64,000 nt of DNA. Source: Polytrichum commune. Its lineage: Eukaryota; Streptophyta; Polytrichopsida; Polytrichales; Polytrichaceae. The notes under the pieces were generated by a model. That model saw nothing but the letters and a program-made list of their open reading frames with translations. It had not been told where the DNA came from and searched no databases. Both the position numbers and the translations under genes were made by a program. This document shows positions 25,880 through 33,894 of this stretch, one piece after another. The stretch covers positions 8,494,001-8,558,000 of the forward strand of contig OX485806.1 in assembly GCA_950295325.1 (NCBI GenBank). The letters are read 5' to 3'. The stretch's first letter is position 1, and the number at the start of each line of letters is the position of its first letter.

Positions 25880-26015
25880 GTTTGGGTCGATCGACCCAAA
25901 CTTTAAATCTGATGAAGACTATAAGACAATCCAAGAGTTTGGGTCGATCGACCCAATCTACAAAACTTGCGAAGAAAATAAAACAATACAAGAGTTTGGG
26001 TCGATCGACCCAAAC
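25880..26015. repeat. Palindrome triplet with 57-bp period, in an intron
   Basis: Copies at 25880, 25937 and 25994, all with centre AT and an exact 57-bp step. The two full spacers are related (both end CAATCCAAGA or CAATACAAGA). The array fills most of intron 25821-26023; the last copy begins 8 nt inside the 5' splice site (GTGAGTAA) on the minus strand. Confidence 0.9.
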
Positions 26016-27347
26016 TTACTCACCTCCCATTTTGGGTTCTTGTTTTTTGCATTCTCCCTTTCCTTGGGAGGCCTGCCATAGAACTCCCACACATCCCTCG
26101 AGGCCATTATATTCCTAATCCAGGATGCCTGATACGCCCTCTTTTTATTCCCCATGTTGAAAATCTTGGAGATGTCACTGAGGACGGTTTCGTTGTCCGA
26201 CCAAACCACCAGTGCCTTCCATACCTTCAGCTTCTCCTTCAGGTTGTTGGGGTCGTCCCATTCAGTCATCAGCTGGATTTTTTTGGAGGCCTCTACACTG
26301 TGCTGGCCGTCAATCAGCCAAAAATCTCCTTTAGAAATCCCCGGCCACATATCAGCCGTAGGCATTCTTTTTAGCCCCTGGGGCATAACGACAATTGTCT
26401 GCCTGTCGTCCTTGAACTGCCCGCCCAAGATTTGAGCGACCATCCAGTCGACATAGGCATCCTCCTTGGCACGGACACACTTTTCAGGTGGCGCAAGGTG
26501 GCATTGTGCAATGTTCACCTCGAACTTGAAGTCCCTGCCCATAAAGAAGCAATGGAGGCATTTCGTCTCAAAATTGTCGTTGATTTTTTGAATTTCCCCA
26601 GCATCAACCTCTTGGCCAGGCTTGGGCATCCGCAACTGTGGCGAAACTGGCTCGGTGGTCATAACTGATGACTCTCTTGCCCTTTTCGACGGGGTCGTCT
26701 GCCGGCTTCCTGAAGGCGTTGGCGTCTCGCTGTCAGCCGGAGTCGAGGTAGTGCTCGTTCTTCTAGAATCTGCCGGGACCGCCCGCGGCTTCCTCACAGA
26801 TTGGGGTCTGGAGGAACCTGCTCCTTCTTCTGTCGTGGCCTTCCGCCTGACAGGTTGTTGCGTTTTTGGTTTTCTTTGCAACGCTTTATTCAAAACCGTG
26901 ATCGCTTGTTTCAGTTTTGTGAACCTGCTAGCGACCTTGGTGTTCGATACAGTGCCATCTATGAAGATGGTCTCCGGTTTTATGGTCTCCGGGTCAACGC
27001 ACGTCTCCTTGGCGTATAGGGGGTCGAAAGCCTTGGAGAATTGGTGCATGAACATATGCACGTTCTGCACGGCGGAGTTCTCTAGAATAACGTCCACGTG
27101 CTCCCCGAGAGCTTGGACGGAAGCAACCTCCCATCCCATCAGTGTTGCTCGTGGGTCCCCACTTTCACCACGAACAAGAGCTTGTACTGGGAGGCTTTCA
27201 CAACCTGAACGGACCACGCAAGAACGATCCCATCCTTTGGGACGTATGAGTCGTCCTGTGGAGTTTCATACTCCTCCCAAAGGTGGTCTGGGGCGAGCAT
27301 GAACCACCTCTCTCCAAGTCTCTGTAAGTCCAGAAACAAAATTGTTA

Positions 27348-27454
27348 GTTTAGGTCGATCGACCCAAAGTTTTTCAACTTGGATTGAACATAAGTACGAA
27401 TTGAAGGGTGCTCTACTGGCCATCATGAATAGGTTTGGGTCGACCGACCCAAAC
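27348..27454. repeat. Two palindrome copies upstream of the first recognised exon
   Basis: Copies at 27348-27369 (centre AT, two arm changes) and 27433-27454 (centre AC, perfect arms). The 63-bp sequence between them is unrelated to other spacers. They sit just before the acceptor of exon 27321 on the minus strand, so probably in an intron. Confidence 0.85.
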
Positions 27455-27710
27455 CCAAGCCTTGAATAGCCTAATCGTATAAGAATTATTGGTAGAGTTA
27501 GGGTCTTAAGAATATGAATATATTGAATATTGTGTAGTGGTCAAATTATCCAACATGAGAGCAATTTTTGGTGAGCTTCTAGAACCGCGCTGGACGTATG
27601 TGGACATGCCAACAAATATCAGACGATTTCAAATTATAGCCATTTGAATATAATTTCTTGTTGATGGTGGGAAGGATGTTTATTTTGGGATATTGGATTT
27701 GTAGGTTGCA

Positions 27711-27806
27711 GAGTTTGGGTCGAGCGACCCAAACCAGCTGTAGAGTTTGGGTCGAGCGATCCCAACCAGCTGCAGAGTTTGGGTCGGTCGACCCAAACTA
27801 GCTGCC
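27711..27806. repeat. Palindrome triplet with 32-bp period
   Basis: Three copies at 27713, 27745 and 27777 with centres AG, AG and GT. They are separated by a 10-bp spacer of the type CAGCTGTAGA. The middle copy has one arm altered (CGATCCCAAC). No coding sequence is near. Confidence 0.9.
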
Positions 27807-27809
27807 CAG

Positions 27810-28060
27810 TTAATTCTTTATGGGTTTGGGGTTTTATATAGAGGTTTCGGGCGTCTACCGAAATGTACTGTTTCAATATTCATCCATAATGTTTTACGCT
27901 GCATATACAATGCTTATGCATTGTATATGCATGAAGACCCTAAAGGCTAAGAAACAGGTTATGTTGAGTGAGATAAGTTACCTTGATGCAAGCTCTGCCA
28001 ATCTGATGCTGTTTTGCGAATAGGTTTTGCGAATCTGATTCTTAGAATCAGATTACACCT
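27810..28060. other. Short noncoding stretch
   Basis: Sequence between the 32-bp palindrome array and the A/C-rich repeat zone. It has a small inverted repeat around AATGCTTATGCATT and no supported gene. Confidence 0.4.
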
Positions 28061-28625
28061 GAACACTCAGATATCACTAACACTCACTAAAATTCCACTC
28101 ACTGGATTTCACAAACAACTCACACACACTCTTAATCTCAGACGCACTCAATAGTTTGTTCTTGCAACAACCTGATCCTTGCAACAAAACCCTAAGCACT
28201 CTGAAATCACTCAAAGAACTTAAATACAAAAACACACTTCAAAACAACAAAAACACTCTGAAATCACTACAAGGGCGCACTTTAAAACAAAAACACACTC
28301 CTAACCAACAAACACACTCTGAAATCACTCAATGCTCGTATTTTTAAACAAAACAACACTCCTAAACAACAAGCACACTATGAAATCACTCAATGCGGAT
28401 ACTTTTACACAAAAACACTACCCTACTACAATCACTCCGCGCCGCTAGGCGGATGCGCCGCTTCCAGTCCTAACCAACAAACACACTCTGAAATCACTCA
28501 ATGCTTGTATTTTTAAACAAAACAACACTCCTAAACAACATACACACCCTGAAATCACTCAATGCGCATATTTTTACACAAAAACACTACCCTAACCCCT
28601 AAACACACTCTACAATCACTCCTAA
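28060..28625. repeat. A/C-rich imperfect tandem repeat zone
   Basis: The phrase ACACTCTGAAATCACTCAATG or close variants recurs about every 60 bp. A larger unit of 169 bp is visible (ATGCTCGTATTTTTAAAC near 28332 and its copy near 28501). The zone contains no open frame that is maintained across units. Confidence 0.75.
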
Positions 28626-28707
28626 ACCCTTACAAGAAGAAGAGAGAATGAGAGAAGAGGGTTACAAGAATCAGAGAGGTGGAAAGGAATGAGAGAGAGA
28701 ATGTGGG

Positions 28708-28736
28708 AAGCGGCGTTAGGCGGAGGCGCCGCTTCA
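28708..28736. repeat. GC-rich hairpin, 9-bp stem
   Basis: GAAGCGGCG, an 11-nt loop, then CGCCGCTTC gives a perfect 9-bp stem. A related sequence at 28439-28464 (GCGCCGCTAGGCGGATGCGC) shares most of the loop and right arm but not the stem. Confidence 0.7.
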
Positions 28737-29000
28737 CGACAAGGTGAGAAATGAGGGAGAGAAAGGAGGGAGCTTGGCGCGGAGGGAGTTAAATAGACAA
28801 AGCGAAGGGTCGCCATGGGACCCAATCTGGGCCATGGGAGCGCCCCGAGCCCATCTACGGCTCACAAGCCTCGCGGGCAGCCACCCTGCCATGTGTCAAC
28901 ACCTTATTGGTGATGGTGGCTACCCGAGGCTTCTGGGGTGCACACCTGGCGCCTAGCGGCCACCCGGCCTCCTGCCCGCCGAAGCCTGGCCCCGGCCTTC

Positions 29001-29024
29001 TAAGCCGCTATCTATAGCGGCTTA
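29001..29024. repeat. 24-bp palindrome with 2-base centre
   Basis: TAAGCCGCTAT-CT-ATAGCGGCTTA: 11-bp perfect arms around two unpaired bases. It has the same geometry as the GTTTGGGTCG palindromes (short perfect arms with a two-base centre) but an unrelated sequence. Confidence 0.85.
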
Positions 29025-29548
29025 GCCCAAAAATCGAAAAGCAACATAGCCTAAGGTATTGCACAAAATTAACACCATCACCAACTCTGATTTTAATGGT
29101 GTTCAATTCAATGGTCCCGCGTTGGAATTGCTTACATCATAGAATGAATCCATTATTTGTTTTAGTATCTGAATATTGTAGTCATATGGAGTAAGATGAG
29201 AGCGATACAAAGTCTAAGAGGAGTATTTCATAAGTATATTGCAATCCTCAAATGCAATTGCACGGTGCAACAATTAAAATATGGTGACAATTTACATGGT
29301 CAAGGGTTTAGTGCTCTCTATTGTAATTTCTATAACCCAAGTTCGTAGAAGATAAGGCTGTAGCCTACAATGGATATTACCCACCCAAGTAGCATTAAAT
29401 TCAACATTTATATCAGTACATAGAAGTTGACATTTGAAGTACATGGGAGATACACAAAGATTACAAATTTATCTACTGCAACCCCATGGAGTTCAACATC
29501 ATATGAAGCCATTTAAGCATTAAGCTTGATGTTCGATGATCCCTCCAA

Positions 29549-29569
29549 CCTAAACCCTAAACCCTAAAC
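29549..29569. repeat. Interstitial telomere-type repeat, CCCTAAA strand
   Basis: Three units of CCTAAAC in a row. This is the plant telomere repeat read toward CCCTAAA. The array is too short to be a telomere. Confidence 0.8.
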
Positions 29570-29755
29570 ACCGCAAGCCTTAAATGAATGGCACATAGGT
29601 TAAATGATAGGGCCTTAGTGCTTGTAGTTTCCAATACAAATGTATATTGTCTTGACAACATCCTAATCATATGTGCTCACGATCATGTCAACCAATATTA
29701 AGTTATAACAATGTCTGTCTAAAAAGAAGAGTATAATAACTTGATTATAGTAGAT

Positions 29756-31220
29756 ATGATCTTCATACTAGATTTCAAGTGGACTTCATGATAGTTTCAA
29801 ACATCCTTGAAAGAGTGAACTAAAAAGTTCTATTCGTGATGGAATTCCCATTAATGCCTTTCACACAGGTTATCCATTGCCACACTTGTATGTTGGACAA
29901 TGGATCAACGTTGTGTGCACACATTACAAACGTCACATGTTCTTTTAAAGCTTTTCTCATTTTATTGTTGCAAATTGAAAGTTGGCCAATTTATTCAAAT
30001 TTGTCATGAGATCAATTCCTTGTTTTCAATGTATAAGTCCTCATGTGAAAGTCTTCATAACGACATAAACTGTAATTGTATTTGGTGGCTACGGCTATAT
30101 GAAGTTTCATAATGTTGCCACATATATCGTCAATATATTGTTTGAAATAAACTATAATATTTGAGTCCAAGTAGAGTAATATCCTGGAAGTACATAATTT
30201 AATCTGTATGCAATGCATCAATGTGAAGTTGTGGAGGATGGGTTCGCAAAATCACTTATCAAATATCATTTTCTTCCCAATGGTGCATATCATAGGCAAA
30301 TAAAATGAGACAGTCTACCCCCATCAACAATAATTTTAATTTTTTTGACAAATATTGTTATAGGATATTGGAAGATATATTGGAGATCTTTCTTTATCAT
30401 TTTTTTTTCCATATCCTTACTAACACTATATTCAAACATGTAACTTCAACATATTACCATAGATAATATTGAGTGTTTGAGTTTACATTTGATGTTACTT
30501 ACTTTCATAGTGGTATTAGTATTGAGTAGATGCGTTCGTATTTAGTGTATCAAACTCTAAATATGTTATTTATTGTAGGGACACTACAACACTACATTTT
30601 TTGTCAAACATTTTTTAAAACAAATAAAGTTAACTACATTTTTTTGACAAGTCAAATCACAAATAACTTAAGTTACAAAACCCAACTACACAAAATATGA
30701 TATCTAGTGTTTGATACCCTATATACAAGCGCATGCACTAAATATCAATAACCATATGAAAGTCAGTGACATAAAATGTAAACTCTCACAATAAGTATCA
30801 TCTATGGTAATATGTGGAATTTACATGTTTGCAATTAGTGTTAGTAAGGATGTGAAAAGAAAAAATATATGTGAAAGTAGAAGGTAAGCGACACATTTAT
30901 GTGTAACAGTAATTGTCAAAGATTTAAAAATTAATGTTGAGCATAGTAGGGTGGTAACAACACTAAATATAATGAAACACACACCTCATATTTTGTGTAG
31001 TTATTTCATCACGGAATTAGCAATGTCATTTGATGGTTGGCGCCACGAAGAGCCACGAAGGCCACACATTAGTAAACTTCAAGTGAACTTCAAGATGGAT
31101 TCAAATATCATTAACAGATTGAACTAAAAAGCGACATTGGTAGTTAGTATCCCTTTAACAACGTCCACATACGTTCCTCATTGCCACACTTGCATGCGAG
31201 ATAATAAAGCAATGTTCTAG
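29756..31220. repeat. Diverged direct repeats of ~145 bp
   Basis: About 29756-29905 and 31070-31220 share, in order, TTTCAAGTGGACTTCA / CTTCAAGTGAACTTCA, TTGAACTAAAAAG, and CATTGCCACACTTG with following GA-rich sequence. They lie on either side of the foldback at 30311-30955. They could be the ends of one larger, old element or independent copies of a dispersed repeat. Confidence 0.55.
30311..30955. repeat. Long imperfect inverted repeat (foldback element)
   Basis: Left arm about 30311-30577 and right arm about 30690-30955 are reverse complements with mismatches. Matching landmarks include ATATTACCATAGAT with ATCTATGGTAATAT, and ATCCTTACTAACAC with GTGTTAGTAAGGAT. The central part (30578-30690) has ACACTACAACACTACAT and two TTTTTTGACAA-like runs. 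There are no open frames. Size and shape fit a foldback MITE. Confidence 0.7.
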
Positions 31221-31237
31221 GGTTTAGGGTTTAGGGG
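31218..31237. repeat. Interstitial telomere-type repeat, TTTAGGG strand
   Basis: TAGGGTTTAGGGTTTAGGGG, nearly three units of the plant telomere repeat. It is in opposite orientation to the CCCTAAA copy 1.65 kb to the left. Confidence 0.8.
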
Positions 31238-31926
31238 AGACAAATAAATAATTTTATTCATCACGACAATGGCCTCAAGCCTTGGAAACCCTTTCATAAT
31301 TAATTGCAGCCTCCAAATGGCCCAAACCCCACCTAAATAGGTTTACACTTGAAAGCATTGAATGAAGTTAAAATATTGGTTAAAATATACCGTCATGACA
31401 CTTGAAAAAATTAATGTGGCCGCCACCCTTCCTCCCAACGGCGTATGTCATATCCACACAAGACAAAAAAAAATAGATTAAATATCATAGACTAAGTCAT
31501 ATGACGGCTGGGGTATCAGAGGGGCATTGATAGATGCGCATTTTCTACTATAAACAGAAGACGGGGAATTATGTCAAGAGGTTTGAAATAACCTCTGCAG
31601 GAGAACAAGGCAAGAAAAGCATCCAATGAGGAAGTCGGAGAAACGGAGGTGGATAGTATAAAGGGACGCACCCCCCAAAAATCTATCATTTTTTGCTCTT
31701 CTCCCACTCTTGAATTCGTAGAGAGAACTCTTAGTCGGAGCTATACTTCAAGGTTCGTACATGCTGCCGTTCATTAGCACTTATCCACAGCATGCAAGTT
31801 CATGAGCACCTATTCACAGCATGGAAGCCCACCGTGAACTTTGCAATGAGCTCAAAATCAACTCATTTCGGATTGTCCGCCGCAATATCTGCCGGATTTT
31901 GAGGGTTTTAGTGTGACTCTTATTAG

Positions 31927-33702
31927 GTTTGGGTCGGTCGACCCAAACCCCTCCGCTAGTGTGGGCGGGTTTCAGCCTGACCCTGATCAGGTTTGGGTCG
32001 GTCGACCCAAACCCCTCCACTAGTGTGGGCGGGTTTCAGCCTGACCCAAATCTATCCCCTCATGAGGCAGCTACTAGAGTGGACAAGGAGCCCATCCTTG
32101 CCCTCAAGGTTTGGGTCGGTCGACCCAAACCTATACCCTCATGAGGCAGGTACTATGGTGGACACGGAGTCCATCTTGCCCCTCAAGGTTTGGGTCGGTC
32201 GACCCAAACCTTTACTCTCATGAGGCATGTACTAGGGTGGACACGGAGTCCATCTTGCCCCTGTTGGTTTGGGTCGGTCAACCCAAACCCACCTTCACAT
32301 GGGGCAGGTACTAGGGTGCACACGGAGCCCATCCTGCCCCTCAATGTTTGGGTCGGTCGACCCAAACCTATCCACTCGTGAGGCAGGTACTAGGGTGGAC
32401 AAGGAGCCCATCCTGGCCTTCAAGGTTTGGGTTGGTCGACCCAAACCCACCCTCACATGAGGTAGGTACTAGGGTGGACACGGAGTCCATCCTGCCCCTC
32501 AAGGTTTGGGTCGGTCGACCCAAACCTATCCCCTCGTGAGGCAGGTACTAGGGTGGACAAGGAGCCCATCCCGGCCCTCAAGGTTTGGGTCGGTCGACCC
32601 AAATCTATACCCTCATGAGGCAGGTATTATGGTGGACACGGAGTCCATCTTGCCCCTCAAGGTTTGGGTCGGTCGACCCAAACCTATACTCTCATGAGGC
32701 AGGTACTATGGTGGACACGGAGTCCATCCTGCCCCTCAAGGTTTGGGTCGGTCGACCCAAACCTATCCCCTCGTGAGGCAAGTACTAGGGTGGACAAGGA
32801 GCCCATCCTGGCCCTCAAGGTTTGGGTCGGTCGACCCAAACCTATACCCGCATGAGGCAGGTACTATGGTGGACACGGAGTCCATCTTACCCCTCAAGGT
32901 TTGGGTCGGTCGACCCAAACCTATACTCTCATGAGGCAGGTACAAGGGTGGACACGGAGCCCATCTTGCCCCTCAAGGTTTGGGTCGGTCGATCCAAACC
33001 TATACTCTCATGAGGCAAGTACTAGGGTGGACAAGGAGCCCATCCTGGCCCTCAAGGTTTGGGTCGGTCGACCCAAACCTATACCCGCATGAGGCAGGTA
33101 CTATGGTGGACACGGAGTCCATCTTACCCCTCAAGGTTTGGGTCGGTCGACCCAAACCTATACTCTCATGAGGCAGGTACAAGGGTGGACACGGAGCCCA
33201 TCTTGCCCCTCAAGGTTTGGGTCGGTCGATCCAAACCTATACTCTCATGAGGCAGGTACTATGGTGGACACGGAGTCCATCCTGCCCCTCAAGATTTGGG
33301 TCGGTCGACCCAAACCCACCTTCACATGAGGCAGGTACTACGGTGCACACGGAGCCCATCCTGCCCCTGAAGGTTTGGGTCGGTCGACCCAAACCCACCC
33401 CCACGTGAGGCAGGTACTAGGGTGGACTTTGAGCCCTTCCTGCCCTATAAGGTTTGGGTCGGTCGACCCAAACCTTATCCCACAGTGGGCATGTACTAGG
33501 TTTGACCCATCCCATTGCCCTTACATAATTTGGGACGGTCTACCCAATCCATCCTCACTGTGTGGGTGCTCCCTGTTATGAGCCTGAACCCATCTTGCGA
33601 AAAGGTTTGGGTCGCTCGACCCAATTTATCCCCACTGTTTGGATGGAGTGTGGATGACCATGATCCCATCGTGCCACAAGGCTTGGGTAGGTCGACCCAA
33701 AC
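31927..33702. repeat. 79-bp satellite built on the 22-bp palindrome, 23 palindromes
   Basis: Palindromes start at 31927 and 31991, then every 79 bp from 32109 to 33452 (18 in exact register), then three degenerate copies near 33528, 33605 and 33681. Nearly all regular copies have centre GT. The 57-bp remainder reads about CTATACCCTCATGAGGCAGG, then TACTATGGTGGACACGGAGT, then CCATC and CCCCTCAAG. A 237-bp (three-unit) block starting at 32820 is repeated almost identically from 33057, so recent amplification used a three-unit step. The 79-bp period is not a multiple of three, and the ~63-codon frames running through it are by-products. The array ends about 190 bp before the DUF7869 gene. Confidence 0.95.
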
Positions 33703-33894
33703 CCAGCCCCACCGTGTGGATGGGCTCTAAATGATAGTATGTCCACTGGCCAACCCAAACCTTTACAAAGCCAATGGCATAGCAGTCATATGAACATGTA
33801 TGAACACTGAGTATTTGCAATATTGTTTATATAAGATTGTTTTTGTATTATTCGATTGGAACCTACAATATTTGTGGTTTCTTGACAAGGTTCA

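Larger units (their letters stand above)
22853..27321 (-). pseudogene. Broken gene: ParB-like domain plus DNA-methyltransferase-like domain
   Basis: Minus-strand exons 27321-26024, 25820-24489 and 24315-22853 are joined by phase-0 GT-AG introns (donors GAG|GTGAGT and ATG|GTAAGA). Exon 1 ends in a ParB/Srx-like fold with DFWLIDGQHSVEASK, matching the DGQH/GxHR signature. Exon 2 ends with MRTLTKRGD and FNVFGGSKPVFAAM, continued in exon 3 as MSGLNIYSYVEDADVQFY. This resembles motif I (FxGxG) and the following Glu region of N6/N4 DNA methyltransferases. A clear DPPY is missing; STPFY near 24,950 may be its remnant. Exon 3 continues as acidic, coiled and Pro/Gln-rich sequence. Damage: a frameshift near 27,145, TGA at 25701-25703 and 25692-25694 (Trp expected in both), and a frameshift near 23,580. 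ParB-methyltransferase pairs are typical of bacteria and phages. The first exon is not found. The domain calls are mine, from motifs only. Confidence 0.5.
29025..31926. other. Noncoding stretch holding foldback and telomere-like repeats
   Basis: No gene is supported. The stretch contains the foldback element, the direct repeats and the short telomere-type repeats listed separately. The last 200 bp before the satellite contain a short internal duplication (CATTAGCACTTATCCACAGC and CATGAGCACCTATTCACAGC). Confidence 0.5.

Noticed and set aside
29549-31237. Former chromosome end or telomere fusion point
   Set aside because: The two telomere-type tracts are only about three units each and 1.65 kb apart in the inward orientation; such short tracts are common inside plant chromosomes.
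31929-33581. Many overlapping ~63-codon frames with GRSTQT, FGSVDPN and VWVGRPKP peptides
   Set aside because: They are the three readings of a 79-bp repeat whose length is not a multiple of three. Each ends at the same recurring stop and none has gene features.
31927-33702. Regularly spaced palindromic repeats resembling a CRISPR array
   Set aside because: The 57-bp segments between palindromes are copies of each other, not unique spacers, and the setting is a eukaryotic nuclear genome.
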